Numbered from the stretch's first letter, positions 26,115 to 35,169 are shown. The stretch: 64,000 bases of DNA from Phycisphaerales bacterium (GCA_019744815.1 JAIEUA010000010.1:248001-312000), one strand, 5' to 3'. The notes: generated from the sequence alone by a model not told the origin. Translations and numbers: made by a program.

Positions 26115-26801
26115 ATGCCAAACGCCGACGCGGCAGCGCCCGCACACCCCCATCCGCACCACCACGCCCCCAAAGAGACTGGCCGGCTTGAAGCCTTCAG
26201 CGACGGCGTCTTCGCCATCGCGCTCACGCTGCTGGTCTTCGATCTCAAGATCCCGCACCAGTTGCCCGCGGCGATCGGCACCGACGCCGTCGATCCCGGC
26301 CACGCGCTCTGGAAACTCCTCACCGCCAACTGGCCCAGCTACGTCGCCTTCCTCACCAGTTTCTTCTCGTTGCTCGTGATGTGGAGCCATCACCACACCG
26401 TCATCGCTCAAGCCCATCGCTGCAGCCGCGCGCTGATCGTGTCCAACGGCTTGCTGCTCCTGGGCGTTTCGATCGTTCCCTTCCCCACCGCGGTGGTCGC
26501 CGACTACGTGGCCACGCCCGCCGGCTCCGTCGCCGCGGCGTTCCACTGCGGGTGCTTCACATTCATTGCGGTCACGTTCCAGTTGCTGGCCCGGGCCGCG
26601 TTCCACGAGAACTCCGTCGCCCCGACCGCGCACCACGCGACGATCGAACAGATCCGCGGCAGCTACCGCTTCGGGCCGTTCTTCTACCTCGCCGCCTTCG
26701 CGACCGCGTTCATCAGCCCGTGGGGTGCGCTGGCGATCTGCACGCTGCTCTGGGTCCTCTGGGCGTCGACGATGACCGGAGCGCCACGCCGCGAAAAGTG
26801 A
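26115..26801 (+). CDS. TMEM175-family (DUF1211) membrane protein, putative potassium channel
   Basis: A 228-residue protein with six hydrophobic segments. The first carries the family signature RLEAFSDGVFAIALTLLV (about residues 24-41), whose Phe-Ser-Asp lines the pore in studied bacterial TMEM175 channels. Bacterial members have one six-helix unit and assemble as tetramers conducting K+. A His/Pro-rich N-terminus (seven His within the first 18 residues) precedes the first helix and is unusual; it might bind metal. The gene stands alone between an intergenic stretch and a peroxiredoxin-like gene. Confidence 0.85.
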   Translation: MPNADAAAPAHPHPHHHAPKETGRLEAFSDGVFAIALTLLVFDLKIPHQLPAAIGTDAVDPGHALWKLLTANWPSYVAFLTSFFSLLVMWSHHHTVIAQAHRCSRALIVSNGLLLLGVSIVPFPTAVVADYVATPAGSVAAAFHCGCFTFIAVTFQLLARAAFHENSVAPTAHHATIEQIRGSYRFGPFFYLAAFATAFISPWGALAICTLLWVLWASTMTGAPRREK

Positions 26802-26943
26802 GGAATTCGCTTCACGAACGCCGCCACGAGCGGCTCTCACGCGGCATCGCATCGTCTGACGCCGCGCGATCCGACGCTCAACACGACGTCGTGTGAACGG
26901 GTTGGGGTGGGCGTCAGGTCCCTTTCACGAACCGGAGACGTTG

Positions 26944-27693
26944 ATGTCCACCTCGCTGCACCGTTCCGCCGCGCTCGCACTCACTCTGTTTGTCAGCGCC
27001 GGCCTCGCCGTGGCTGCTGTCGAGCCCGCGACGACGGATCAACCGGCCGAGAAGCCGGCTGACAAGCCCGCTGCACCCGCGACGAACGACAAACCCGCCA
27101 AGCCATCCGGCCCCGGCCCCATCATCGCCTCCACCGGCGTCCTCGACCGAGCCAAGAAGGTCGGCGACAAGGCCCCCGACTTCAAGCTCCCCGACGCTCA
27201 GGGCGGCGAGTTCGATTTGAAGGAAGCCCGCGCCAAGGGCCCCGTCATCGTCACCTGGTTCCGTGGCGAGTGGTGCCCCTTCTGCAACAAGCAGCTCGTC
27301 GGCATGCAGGAACGCCTGAAGGACCTCGAAGCCGCGGGCGCGACCGTTGTTGCCATCAGCCCGCAGACGATGGAGCACACCGAGGCCACCGTCACCAAGG
27401 ACAGCGTGACCTTCCACATGCTCAGCGACGAGGGCTTCAAGGTCGGCGAGGCCTACGGCGTGCGCTACGAGATGCCGCCCGCGATGAAGGAACAGCTCAA
27501 GAAGTACAACCTCGATCTCACCAAGTACAACGGCGGCACGCCTGGCCAAGACGGCGACGAACTCCCCCTCACCGCAACCTACATCATCGATCAAGAAGGC
27601 ACGATCAAGTACGCCTTCCTCGACCCCGACTACACCAAACGCGCCTCCCCCGACGACCTGCTCAAGGTGCTTGGCGACATGAAGAAGAAGTAG
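26944..27693 (+). CDS. Exported peroxiredoxin-like protein (AhpC/TSA family)
   Basis: A 249-residue protein starting at an ATG with GGAG seven bases upstream. A signal peptide (about residues 1-24) is followed by an Ala/Pro/Lys-rich linker and a thioredoxin fold from about 65. It contains VTWFRGEWCPFCNKQL, where the Cys-x-x-Cys replaces the single peroxidatic Cys of classical peroxiredoxins. The cis-Pro region and Thr-Tyr-Ile-Ile-Asp-x-x-Gly-x-Ile-Lys-Tyr (about 210) are in place. It probably reduces peroxides or disulfides in the cell envelope. A palindromic repeat follows the stop at once and may stabilise the mRNA end. Confidence 0.85.
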   Translation: MSTSLHRSAALALTLFVSAGLAVAAVEPATTDQPAEKPADKPAAPATNDKPAKPSGPGPIIASTGVLDRAKKVGDKAPDFKLPDAQGGEFDLKEARAKGPVIVTWFRGEWCPFCNKQLVGMQERLKDLEAAGATVVAISPQTMEHTEATVTKDSVTFHMLSDEGFKVGEAYGVRYEMPPAMKEQLKKYNLDLTKYNGGTPGQDGDELPLTATYIIDQEGTIKYAFLDPDYTKRASPDDLLKVLGDMKKK

Positions 27694-27700
27694 CAGGCTG

Positions 27701-27732
27701 CCTTGACGAGCCCCGAGCGTGAGCGAGTGGGT
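27701..27732. repeat. Palindromic intergenic element, copy 2 (inverted)
   Basis: The complement of the element at 18064, eight bases after the peroxiredoxin stop codon. Confidence 0.8.
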
Positions 27733-27752
27733 TCCGCAGTTGGTCTCCAGTT

Positions 27753-27868
27753 GGTGCCATCAGTCCGCCGGCTCTGCGGCGCGACTGATGCGGGAAGGAA
27801 AAAGGGCGCTGGTTGTTGCAGACCCACACCAGTCGCGCGGCCCAGAGCGGCCGCGGACTGGTGGCACC
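27753..27868. repeat. 116-bp double-hairpin element (MITE/REP-like), copy 2
   Basis: Same length, ends and internal arms as 11764-11879, with the right half carrying paired substitutions (for example CACCAGTC with GACTGGTG) that keep most base pairs. It lies just upstream of the -10 box of the next gene. Confidence 0.8.
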
Positions 27869-27881
27869 ATACTCCGCGCGG

Positions 27882-27893
27882 TAGCATGCTGCC
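27882..27893 (+). promoter_or_regulatory. -10 box TAGCAT, leaderless start
   Basis: TAGCAT (27882-27887) is six bases before the ATG at 27894. No ribosome site is visible. Confidence 0.45.
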
Positions 27894-28346
27894 ATGCCCT
27901 CCCGCACCTTCACCACCACCATCTTCCAAGACGATGACTCCACCATGACCGGGATCAAGCTCCCGTTCGATCCCAAGGAAGTCTTCGGCAAAGTCCGCGT
28001 CCCGGTTGTCGTGTCGGTGGGATCGCACAAGTTCCGCTCGACGGTCTTCCGCATGGACGGCTGCGACTGGGTGCCGCTGCGCAAGTCCAACCGCGACGCC
28101 GCGGGCGTGAAGCCTGGCCAGAAGGTGAAGGTCACGCTCACCGCCGACGACGCACCACGCGTCGTGAAGACTCCAAGCGACCTGGCCAAAGCCCTGCGAG
28201 TGGCTGGCCTCGCCGCGGCCTTCAAGAAGATGTCCTTTACCCACCAGCGCGAGCACGTCGAAGCCATCACCGGCGCCAAGAAGCCCGAGACCCGCGAGCG
28301 TCGCATCGCCAAGTGCATCGAGATGGTGCGAGCGAAAAGTAAGTGA
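27894..28346 (+). CDS. DUF1905 / YdeI (OmpD-associated)-like protein
   Basis: A 150-residue protein in two parts. Residues 1-about 90 are a small beta barrel of the DUF1905 type, with Gly-x-His-Lys-Phe-Arg-Ser-Thr-Val and a Pro-Leu-x-Lys-x-x-Arg segment. Residues 95-150 are a helical YdeI/OmpD-associated segment with Phe-x-x-Met-Ser-x-x-x-x-Arg-x-x-x-Val-x-x-Ile-x-x-Ala-Lys-Lys-Pro-Glu-Thr-Arg-x-x-Arg. Proteins of this kind are widespread, and some have been linked to resistance to antimicrobial peptides. Biochemical activity is not known. It is transcribed alone, and two facing palindromic repeats downstream could end the transcript. Confidence 0.8.
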   Translation: MPSRTFTTTIFQDDDSTMTGIKLPFDPKEVFGKVRVPVVVSVGSHKFRSTVFRMDGCDWVPLRKSNRDAAGVKPGQKVKVTLTADDAPRVVKTPSDLAKALRVAGLAAAFKKMSFTHQREHVEAITGAKKPETRERRIAKCIEMVRAKSK

Positions 28347-28375
28347 ATCGACGCGCCCCGTGCCGCTGAGATTTG

Positions 28376-28457
28376 GACGAGCCCCGGGCGTCAGCGAGCG
28401 GGTGATCCTCGTCGCGCCGAGCCAAGCCAACCCACTCGCTCACGCTCGGGGCTCGTT
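28376..28457. repeat. Two facing palindromic elements (copies 3 and 4) forming a hairpin
   Basis: Copy 3 (28376-28403, inverted) and copy 4 (28430-28457) are complementary and separated by 26 bases. Copy 4 is followed by TTTT. Together they can act as a terminator for the DUF1905 gene. Confidence 0.7.
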
Positions 28458-28645
28458 TTGATCGCCTTCGCGCGATCTTGATACTTCGTTCGCGTTTCTC
28501 ACGGGACACCATCCGCCCCACTCTTCGCGCCTGCTTCACGCGATCTGAATCCGCAACCGTCACTCAGGGTCTTCACTTTGCCTCACCGGTTTCCGCCCGG
28601 TGCTGGGTTGGTTTTTCGTTCGAGTTGCACACCAAGGAGAGAGAT

Positions 28646-29302
28646 ATGAAGACGTTTGTCGCGCTCGCGATCGCGGGCACCGCGCTGTCGGCTCAGGCCG
28701 CCATCATCACGCAGTGGAACTTCGAGGCCGCGAACCTCACGCCCTCCATCGGCCTGGGCACCGCCTCGCTCGTCGGCGGCGTCACCGCCACGTTCGCCAG
28801 CGGCTTCAACAGCAGCACCAACGGCTGGAACACCACGGGCTATCCCGCGGCTGGCGGCAACAAGTCCGCCGGCGTGCAGTTCGCCGTCTCGACCTCCGGC
28901 TTCCAGGGCATCAAGGTCAGCTACGCCCACCGCCACAGCAACACCAGCGCGAACACCAACGTGCTGCAGTACACCGTCAACGGCACGACCTGGATCGACG
29001 CCCAGACCTTCACCTTCACCCCCGCCGCCACCGGCACCGGTGACACGTGGTACAGCCGCTCGTTCGACTTCACCGGCGTTGCCGGCGTCGACAACAACGC
29101 CCTCTTCGCCGTCCGCGTGGTGAGCTCGTTCGCCCCCTCGACGAGCAACTACCTCGCCAGCCGCTCGACCAGCACGTACGCCGGCACCGGCACCTACCGC
29201 TTCGACGACGTGACGATCGAAGGCACCGCGATCCCCACCTCGGGCTCGCTCGCCCTCGCCGGCATGGGCCTGGCCATCGCGGCCCGCCGCCGCCGGGCTT
29301 GA
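28646..29302 (+). CDS. Secreted protein with PEP-CTERM-like sorting tail
   Basis: A 218-residue protein starting after an AAGGAGAGAG ribosome site. Signal peptide residues 1-18 are followed by a Ser/Thr/Asn/Ala-rich beta protein. It ends in a sorting signal (Ile-Pro-Thr-Ser-Gly-Ser, a hydrophobic helix, then Arg-Arg-Arg-Arg-Ala) of the PEP-CTERM class handled by exosortases. No exosortase gene is in the window. The body resembles surface proteins predicted to be extracellular in Phycisphaerales. Function is unknown. A strong terminator follows. Confidence 0.8.
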   Translation: MKTFVALAIAGTALSAQAAIITQWNFEAANLTPSIGLGTASLVGGVTATFASGFNSSTNGWNTTGYPAAGGNKSAGVQFAVSTSGFQGIKVSYAHRHSNTSANTNVLQYTVNGTTWIDAQTFTFTPAATGTGDTWYSRSFDFTGVAGVDNNALFAVRVVSSFAPSTSNYLASRSTSTYAGTGTYRFDDVTIEGTAIPTSGSLALAGMGLAIAARRRRA

Positions 29303-29329
29303 TCGGTTTGTGATGCAGACAGTGACCAT

Positions 29330-29365
29330 CAGCCGCCCCGGTTCACGCCGGGGCGGCTGTCTTTC
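29330..29365 (+). terminator. Rho-independent terminator
   Basis: AGCCGCCCCGG (29330-29340), a six-base loop, then CCGGGGCGGCT (29347-29357): a perfect 11-base-pair stem followed by a U-rich tract. Confidence 0.85.
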
Positions 29366-29444
29366 TGAACCATCCTTCTGAGGGAGCACTCGGGCACGGC
29401 ATCCCGGCGAGCGGGTTGGCCGTGACCTGCTTCGCGAACGGAAG

Positions 29445-29477
29445 ACCCACTCGCTGACGCTCGGGGCTCGTCAAGGC
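29445..29477. repeat. Palindromic intergenic element, copy 5
   Basis: Same orientation as copy 1, with one change in the core (CTGACG for CTCACG). Confidence 0.75.
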
Positions 29478-29741
29478 GGGGAAGCACCAAGCCTCAAGGC
29501 CCGGAAACTCCTAGCATTTCGACCTGTCTCCCCGGCTTCGGGGCGGCAGGTGCTCGGGTCGCCCCAAGCCTCCGCCCCCGACGGTCGATAGACCCCGGTC
29601 CGGGGCCCTTGGGCGGCTTCGGAATGTTCGGACCCACGGCAAACCCGGGGCTCGGGTCGGGCGTATCACCGCCCCCTCGTCCGCCCCCGTTTCCGATACG
29701 ACCGGCCGCCGGGCTTCCGGCCGCCACCAGGAGTGTCTTTC

Positions 29742-30800
29742 ATGTCGATGACCCGTCGCGCTCTCATCACCGGCATCACCGGACAGGACGGCTCGTACCT
29801 CGCCGAGTTCCTGCTCGGCAAGGGCTACGAGGTCCACGGCATTATCCGCCGCTCGTCCTCGTTCAACACCGGGCGCATCGACGGCATCTACCAGGACCCC
29901 CACGCCAAGGGCGGCAAGCTCAAGCTGCACTACGGCGACCTGTGCGACGCCAACAACCTGTCCAAGCTGATGCGCGAAGTCCGCCCGCACGAGGTCTACA
30001 ACCTCGGCGCTCAGTCGCACGTCCGCGTGTCGTTCGACATGCCCATCTACACCGCTGAGACCGTCGGCATGGGCGCCCTCAAGCTGCTCGAAGCCGTGCG
30101 CGACTTCCAGCAGGAGAGCGGGCAGCAGGTCCGCTACTACCAGGCCTCGTCCTCGGAGCAGTACGGCAAGGTCGTCGAGACGCCTCAGAAGGAAACCACG
30201 CCCTTCTACCCGCGCTCGCCCTACGCCTGCGCGAAGATGATGGCCCACTGGTGCACGGTCAACTACCGCGAGTCCTACGGCCTGCACGCCTCCTGCGGCA
30301 TTCTGTTCAACCACGAGTCGCCCCGCCGCGGCGAGACGTTCGTGACCCGCAAGATCACGCGAGCCGTGGGCCGCATCAAGCTGGGCCTGCAGGACAAGAT
30401 CTTCCTCGGCAACCTCGACAGCAAGCGCGACTGGGGCTTCGCCGGCGACTACGTCAAGATGATGTGGATGATGCTCCAGCAGGAGAAGCCCGACGATTAC
30501 GTCGTTGCCACCGGCAAGACGATCGCGGTCAAGGAGTTCTGCGAGCTGGCCTTCGGCCACGTCGGCTTGGATTACAAGGACTTCGTCGCCTTCGACCCGC
30601 GCTACCTGCGTCCCGCCGAAGTCGATCTGCTCCTGGGTGACCCCACCAAGGCCAAGCAGAAGCTCGGCTGGGTCCCCACCACCACCGTCGAGCAGCTCGC
30701 GGGCATGATGGTCGACAACGACCTCGAGCTCGCGAAGCGCGAGAAGACCCTCCGCGACGCCGGCCATGCGATGCCGGAGTTCGCCGGGCACGATCAGTGA
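29742..30800 (+). CDS. gmd: GDP-mannose 4,6-dehydratase
   Basis: A 352-residue short-chain dehydratase that converts GDP-mannose to GDP-4-keto-6-deoxymannose, the precursor of GDP-fucose, rhamnose-type and perosamine sugars for polysaccharide. The NADP-binding Gly-x-x-Gly-x-x-Gly ([16 protein letters not shown], about residues 8-23), the catalytic Tyr-x-x-x-Lys ([12 protein letters not shown], about 157-168) and the SSSEQYGKV segment are all in place. The start is the ATG with AGGAG eight bases upstream; a GTG at 29733 overlaps that site. No fucose synthase or glycosyltransferase genes adjoin, so it stands apart from any polysaccharide cluster here. A terminator follows. Confidence 0.95.
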   Translation: MSMTRRALITGITGQDGSYLAEFLLGKGYEVHGIIRRSSSFNTGRIDGIYQDPHAKGGKLKLHYGDLCDANNLSKLMREVRPHEVYNLGAQSHVRVSFDMPIYTAETVGMGALKLLEAVRDFQQESGQQVRYYQASSSEQYGKVVETPQKETTPFYPRSPYACAKMMAHWCTVNYRESYGLHASCGILFNHESPRRGETFVTRKITRAVGRIKLGLQDKIFLGNLDSKRDWGFAGDYVKMMWMMLQQEKPDDYVVATGKTIAVKEFCELAFGHVGLDYKDFVAFDPRYLRPAEVDLLLGDPTKAKQKLGWVPTTTVEQLAGMMVDNDLELAKREKTLRDAGHAMPEFAGHDQ

Positions 30801-30818
30801 TCGCCCCGAAATGACGAA

Positions 30819-30838
30819 CCCCACGCGCGAGCGTGGGG
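30819..30838. terminator. G/C hairpin between convergent genes
   Basis: CCCCACGC, loop GCGA, GCGTGGGG: a perfect eight-base-pair stem after gmd. It has no U-run, so it may serve the leftward transcript or be an mRNA 3' end structure. Confidence 0.4.
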
Positions 30839-30865
30839 CCGCCGAATCCTGCTATTCACCACGAG

Positions 30866-30890
30866 CCTCACGCACAGCGTGAGGTTTTTT
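30866..30890 (+). terminator. Rho-independent terminator of gmd
   Basis: CCTCACGC, loop ACA, GCGTGAGG, then TTTTTT. Confidence 0.9.
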
Positions 30891-30895
30891 CTTGT

Positions 30896-32380
30896 TCAGC
30901 GGCGGGCCTCGATCGCCTTCTCGAGCCGCTCCAGGCGAGCCTTGAGGTCCGCGATCTCGGCGTCCTTGGCCTTGCGGAGCGCCTCGAGCTGCGTGTCCTT
31001 CTCGGTGCGCAGATCGCGGAGGGCTTCGACCATGAGGGCGGTGGTCGCACGCTCGGTGACGAAGAGGTAGCCGCTCTTGTCTTTCTGCACCCAGTCGGGG
31101 AAGACCTGCTGCACTTCCTGAGCGATCAGGCCGAGCTGGGTGCCGGGCAGGGCGAGCTTGCGCTCGACGGCATCAGCGTTGTATTCGAAGGAGTAGCCGC
31201 GGAGCTGGAGCAGGCGATCGAGCGTGCCCTTGAGCGGGGTGATGTCGTGCTTGAGACGAGCATCGGAGTAGTTCGACCACGAGCCGCCGCCGGTCTTGGC
31301 GGCCGTGCCGTTGACGGCGAGGTCGAAGCCGTTGGCCAGGCCGGTGTTGATGGCGACCTGGTTGCCCGTATAGGTGACGCCGCTGGACTCGTTCCAGCCG
31401 CCGGTGTTGTCGGTGTTGTCGGCGAAGGCCGCGGGCTTGCCGGTGATGCCGGACCACGGCACGGAGTTCGCAAACGACGCGCTGTCGGCGAACTGCGCGG
31501 AGTTTGATCCGCTCGCGAAGTCCGCCAGTGTGGCCTTGGCGGCCTCGGCGGCACGCGCCGCATCACCGGCGCGAAGCGCGTAGATCGCGCTGGGAGCGGG
31601 GTTCAGCCGCGTGCGGGGCGAGAGCACGACGGGGTCCGCCCCGCCAACTTCGGCGATCTCGATCTGCAGGTAGCGCTCGGTGCCGTCGAAGGTCGAGGGC
31701 TGCTGCGGGATCGGGAACTCGAGGTCCTGGGTGAAGAGGCCGTTGACGATCTCGACGGCCTGGGCCTGCAGCGGCAGGCTGACGCGGGCGCCAAGATCCT
31801 GACTGTCCGGATCGGTCCAGAGCGAGAACGTCACCTGCTTGTAGCCGGTGAACGGCTTGCCGTCGCTGTTGAGACGGCCCTGATAGGTGAAGATCTCGGA
31901 GATCTGCTTCGTGGAGTTGATCTGCAGGGTGTACGCCAGGGGGTAGGCCGGGGCGCTGAGCAGCGCGGCCTTGATGTAGTACGTGCCCGGCGCGAGGTCT
32001 TTGAGGATCGTCGCGTTGGTGGGGTTGAGCCGCGGGCAGAACCCGGCGCCGAAGTCGTCGTTGAACGCGATCTGGTTGCCGTTGGCGTCGTAGAGCGTCA
32101 GAGTCGGGTCGGCACCGTTGCCCACGCATTGGCCCTGGATGCCGTTGTTGATGGCGATGGTGTAGTTGCCGATCTGACCCACCGTCAGACGGAAGTAGTC
32201 GACGTCGCCCGCCACGTTGAAGCTCGCCGAGATGACCGCCGCGTTGGCGAAAGGCCCGTTGGCCTGCGGAATGGAGTTGTTCGGCTCGGTCTCGCTCTGA
32301 GCGAGGGCGGGCGCGGCCAGGGCGAGGCTCGCCGCGGCGATGAGTCCGGAGGTGAACGACGAGAACGCGTTGGATCGCAT
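30896..32380 (-). CDS. Secreted protein with pre-peptidase-like domain and S74 self-cleaving chaperone end
   Basis: A 494-residue protein. The signal peptide (1-27, ending Ala-Leu-Ala-Gln) is followed by Glu-Thr-Glu-Pro-Asn-Asn-Ser, the usual entry to a PPC (pre-peptidase C-terminal) beta domain (about 28-150). A middle region contains Tyr-Gln-Gly-Arg-Leu-x-x-x-Gly-x-Pro-Phe-Thr-Gly, common in bacterial surface proteins with tail-fibre-like ends. At about 385 SDARLKHDITPL opens a peptidase S74 intramolecular chaperone. The Ser-Asp bond is the expected cleavage point and the Lys completes the dyad. The chain then has GLIAQEVQQVFPDW and a final coiled coil. It would trimerise, fold, then cut off its C-terminus. 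No phage genes adjoin, so it is a cellular surface fibre, not a prophage remnant. Confidence 0.82.
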   Translation of the reverse strand: MRSNAFSSFTSGLIAAASLALAAPALAQSETEPNNSIPQANGPFANAAVISASFNVAGDVDYFRLTVGQIGNYTIAINNGIQGQCVGNGADPTLTLYDANGNQIAFNDDFGAGFCPRLNPTNATILKDLAPGTYYIKAALLSAPAYPLAYTLQINSTKQISEIFTYQGRLNSDGKPFTGYKQVTFSLWTDPDSQDLGARVSLPLQAQAVEIVNGLFTQDLEFPIPQQPSTFDGTERYLQIEIAEVGGADPVVLSPRTRLNPAPSAIYALRAGDAARAAEAAKATLADFASGSNSAQFADSASFANSVPWSGITGKPAAFADNTDNTGGWNESSGVTYTGNQVAINTGLANGFDLAVNGTAAKTGGGSWSNYSDARLKHDITPLKGTLDRLLQLRGYSFEYNADAVERKLALPGTQLGLIAQEVQQVFPDWVQKDKSGYLFVTERATTALMVEALRDLRTEKDTQLEALRKAKDAEIADLKARLERLEKAIEARR

Positions 32381-32549
32381 GGCACTGTCCCCTGCGCCGC
32401 CGCGGACTCCTGAACACCAAGCTCCTTCGGCGACGCCATCTGTGCGACAAACCCGCGAGCGCGGCTAGGCAAAGACCCCAGAAATCGCGAACGATCGGCC
32501 TCCAGGCTCGATCCCGCGGCTTCTCCCGGGCGCCGGTCAAGGATTCCCC

Positions 32550-34046
32550 ATGGTTTCCCGCGTCATCGCCCATGTCGACATGGACGCGTTCTTCGCGTCG
32601 GTCGAGCAGCGCGACAACCCAGCGCTGCGCGGGAAGCCGGTGCTCGTGGGCGGCGGGAGCAAGCGGGGAGTGGTCGCCGCGGCGAGCTATGAGGCGCGGA
32701 AGTTCGGATGCCGGAGCGCGATGCCGACCGCCCAGGCGCTGCGCTTGTGCCCGCAGGCGATCATCGTGAAAGGCCGCCATGGGAAGTACGGCGAGGTCTC
32801 CAAGCAAGTCTTCGAGGTGGTGCGATCGTTCACCCCCGATGTGCAGCCGATCTCGGTGGACGAGGCGTTCTTCGACTTGACCCACGTCATGCACCTGCAC
32901 GCGAAGGGCTGGGACCGCGAGCGGGCGTGGGAGCGGGAGAGTGCCATCGATGCGATGACGGCGCTGGGGCGTCGCATGAGGCAGGCGATCCGAGACGCGG
33001 TTGATCTGCCCGCGAGCATCGGCATCAGTGGGAACAAGTTTCTGGCGAAGCTGTGCAGCGATCTGAGCAAGCCGGACGGGCTCAAGATCCTGAGGCCGCA
33101 GGATGCGGAGCGGGAGTTGCTGGCGCTGCCGGTGGGCGTGATCTTCGGCGTGGGACCCAAGGCGCAGGAGCGGCTGCGGCAACTGGGCATCAAAACCATC
33201 GCGGAGATGCGGGAGTTTGGCGAGGAGCGGCTCGTGAGCCGCTTCGGTGAGCACGCGCGGGAGTGGTTCCAACTGGCCCGCGGCGAGGACCACCGGCCGG
33301 TGCGGATGGGCCGCGAGCAGAAGTCGATCGGGAAGGAACGCACGTTCTTCGACAACATCGATGATCCCGAAGAACTCCGGGCGCTGCTGCTGTCGTTCGT
33401 CGAGGACGTCTCACGCTCGCTCCGTGAAGACGGCCTCAAGGCCAAGGGCGTGACGCTCAAACTGCGGCTTGGCGACTTCAGCACGTTCACGCGTTCGCGG
33501 GCGCTGGCGGAGGCGACGGATTCGACCAAGGAACTCTGGGCCGCGGCGTGGTCGCTGCTGCAAGAGTGGATCCAGCAACGCAAGGGCGCGCTGCGGCTCA
33601 TGGGCGTGAGCCTGCACGGGCTCACGAGCCAGACGCAGATGGGGTTGTTCGAGGCAGCGTCGGAGGAGATGGAAGCAACGCCGATCCCGAAGCGCGGCGC
33701 AAGTAAGAGCGTCAGCACGTCACCGACAGCGAGCCGGGGCGTCCCCGCCCCGGCGCAGAAACCGAAGGAAAGCAAGAAGGCGAGCGAAGTGCAAGCTGCA
33801 GCGGACGGAGCACACCTGCCCAACGCAAAAGAATTGGATGATGCGGATCGCGACAACGCACGCGACCCGCGCCGGGGCGAGGACGCCCCGGCTCGCGATG
33901 GAGATCAGGCCGAGCCTGACGCGAAGGGAGAAGCGACGACCGACTCCAAGGGCGCGAAGAAGCGTCGCAACATCGACGCCGCCACGGACGCGATCGCGAA
34001 GAAGTTCGGGAAGGATGCGATCCGGCGGGGTGGGGCGATCAACTGA
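32550..34046 (+). CDS. dinB: DNA polymerase IV (Y-family) with long charged tail
   Basis: A 498-residue translesion polymerase. Catalytic metal-binding residues are in HVDMDAFFASVEQ (residues 8-20) and ISVDEAFFDL (about 101-110). The thumb and little-finger regions follow, and the core ends near residue 375. A Lys/Ala/Glu/Asp-rich tail of about 120 residues, probably disordered, ends in a conserved-looking Arg-Asn-Ile-Asp-Ala-Ala-Thr-Asp-Ala-Ile-Ala-Lys-Lys-Phe-Gly. I see no typical Gln-Leu-x-Leu-Phe clamp motif at the end, but GLFEA near residue 365 could serve. A 43-base piece of the gene's 3' end is repeated at 35054-35096 as part of a chimeric duplication. Confidence 0.93.
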   Translation: MVSRVIAHVDMDAFFASVEQRDNPALRGKPVLVGGGSKRGVVAAASYEARKFGCRSAMPTAQALRLCPQAIIVKGRHGKYGEVSKQVFEVVRSFTPDVQPISVDEAFFDLTHVMHLHAKGWDRERAWERESAIDAMTALGRRMRQAIRDAVDLPASIGISGNKFLAKLCSDLSKPDGLKILRPQDAERELLALPVGVIFGVGPKAQERLRQLGIKTIAEMREFGEERLVSRFGEHAREWFQLARGEDHRPVRMGREQKSIGKERTFFDNIDDPEELRALLLSFVEDVSRSLREDGLKAKGVTLKLRLGDFSTFTRSRALAEATDSTKELWAAAWSLLQEWIQQRKGALRLMGVSLHGLTSQTQMGLFEAASEEMEATPIPKRGASKSVSTSPTASRGVPAPAQKPKESKKASEVQAAADGAHLPNAKELDDADRDNARDPRRGEDAPARDGDQAEPDAKGEATTDSKGAKKRRNIDAATDAIAKKFGKDAIRRGGAIN

Positions 34047-34051
34047 CTCGA

Positions 34052-34867
34052 CTAGTGCCGACGGAGCCATGCCATCTGGTGTGCAGAAAGCAAGATCGAG
34101 CTGAGGCACAGCCCGATCAGCCACATCGAGAGCACGACCCGCCCCGCGGCGTCGTACATCGCAAAGACGGCAAGCGCGTTCGGAATCGGCGGACTCGCAG
34201 CGCCTTGCGGCGTCGCGGGGTAGAAGGAATATCCAAACGCGTTGAGTCGACTCCAAAGCGGATACCCGCCGACGAGGAAGACACCGAGAAACACGCCAGC
34301 TGCTGTGCCGACCCACCACGGCGGAGCTTCTGAAGCGAACGAGCCTTTGCGGAGGTTGTATCGCATCACATACCAACAGGTCATAAGCACCGCCCACAAG
34401 CCAAGCCGTGAAGTCCACTCGATCACGTTCCAGATGAGATCCTGACGCACAATGGTCGCGGGATTCGGAACGTCGAAGCCGGTAGCGCTTGCGGCGACCC
34501 TCAGCATCATCAACACCAGCGCCCCGACGCTCAGGCGGATCAGCCATCGGCGATGCGGCACAAAGCCCGAGCCGAGGAGCAACAGAACCGCCGCCAACGG
34601 AATGGGCAGAAACGTCTGCCACGCGGGCGCAAAGCCCTGCAGCAGCAAGATCGATTCCAGCGGCTTCGCGACCACGAAGATCAACGGCGTCGCGAGCACG
34701 AGGATCAGTGCGCCGGCGATCGAGACGAGGCCGCGTTGCGACTGCTCGTCATGGCTCGCGACGTGGCCACATTCCAGACAGCGATCAGGGAGATCACCAC
34801 TGGAGAGCGCGTGGCCGCAGTGCCAACACGTCTTGAGCTCTTCATTCGCTTCGGCTGGGATCGTCAC
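34052..34867 (-). CDS. Multi-span membrane protein with N-terminal zinc ribbon, unknown function
   Basis: A 271-residue protein from the GTG at 34867, or 285 from an ATG at 34909. The GTG is favoured because TACGCT lies exactly six bases upstream. Near the N-terminus is a ribbon, Cys-Trp-His-Cys-Gly-His ... Cys-Leu-Glu-Cys-Gly-His, followed by about six hydrophobic spans. The layout mirrors the protein at 17312-17944, with the ribbon moved to the other end. It is convergent with dinB, only five bases from its stop codon. Function is unknown. Composition is less GC-rich than dinB or sucD. Confidence 0.65.
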   Translation of the reverse strand: MTIPAEANEELKTCWHCGHALSSGDLPDRCLECGHVASHDEQSQRGLVSIAGALILVLATPLIFVVAKPLESILLLQGFAPAWQTFLPIPLAAVLLLLGSGFVPHRRWLIRLSVGALVLMMLRVAASATGFDVPNPATIVRQDLIWNVIEWTSRLGLWAVLMTCWYVMRYNLRKGSFASEAPPWWVGTAAGVFLGVFLVGGYPLWSRLNAFGYSFYPATPQGAASPPIPNALAVFAMYDAAGRVVLSMWLIGLCLSSILLSAHQMAWLRRH

Positions 34868-34879
34868 AACGTGAGCGTA
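34868..34879 (-). promoter_or_regulatory. -10 box TACGCT, leaderless GTG start
   Basis: TACGCT (34874-34879 on minus) is six bases before the GTG at 34867. No ribosome site is present. Confidence 0.4.
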
Positions 34880-34944
34880 CCAAAGCTCGCCAGGAAGAGC
34901 GTGATGCACGATCCTTGCGATTCGCGAGAGAGTGCGAGAGGCTT

Positions 34945-35096
34945 ACCCCCCCCATCGCCTCCAACATCGCCTTCCCCATATCCGCCGGGCTCATCGCCAC
35001 GCTCACGCCCGCGGCTTTCAGGGCCGTGATCTTCGCGTCCGCCGTGTCATCGGCGCCGCCACGGACGCGATCGCGAAGAAGTTCAGGAAGGATGCG
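34945..35096 (+). repeat. Chimeric duplication: sucD 3' end joined to dinB 3' end
   Basis: Bases 34945-35060 repeat the sucD end (35961-36075) with two substitutions and one extra C. Bases 35054-35096 repeat the dinB end (33977-34019) with one substitution. The two pieces share the junction CGCCGCC. Both keep the same strand orientation as their parents. This is what the join of a tandem duplication running from inside dinB to inside sucD would leave behind. Confidence 0.88.
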
Positions 35097-35169
35097 CAAT
35101 CAACAGGTAGGGCGAATGGCTAGGCGTCCGCCCTGCGACTGGAGGCACGATTCGCCGCGGCAATCGCCC

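Noticed and set aside
25842..26852. Leftward 336-codon frame opposite the TMEM175-like gene
   Set aside because: Arg/Gly/Glu-rich shadow; the rightward frame carries the DUF1211 signature.
30896..32380. S74 peptidase domain as a sign of prophage
   Set aside because: No capsid, tail, lysis or integrase genes nearby. The protein has a signal peptide and PPC-like domain, so it is a cellular surface protein.
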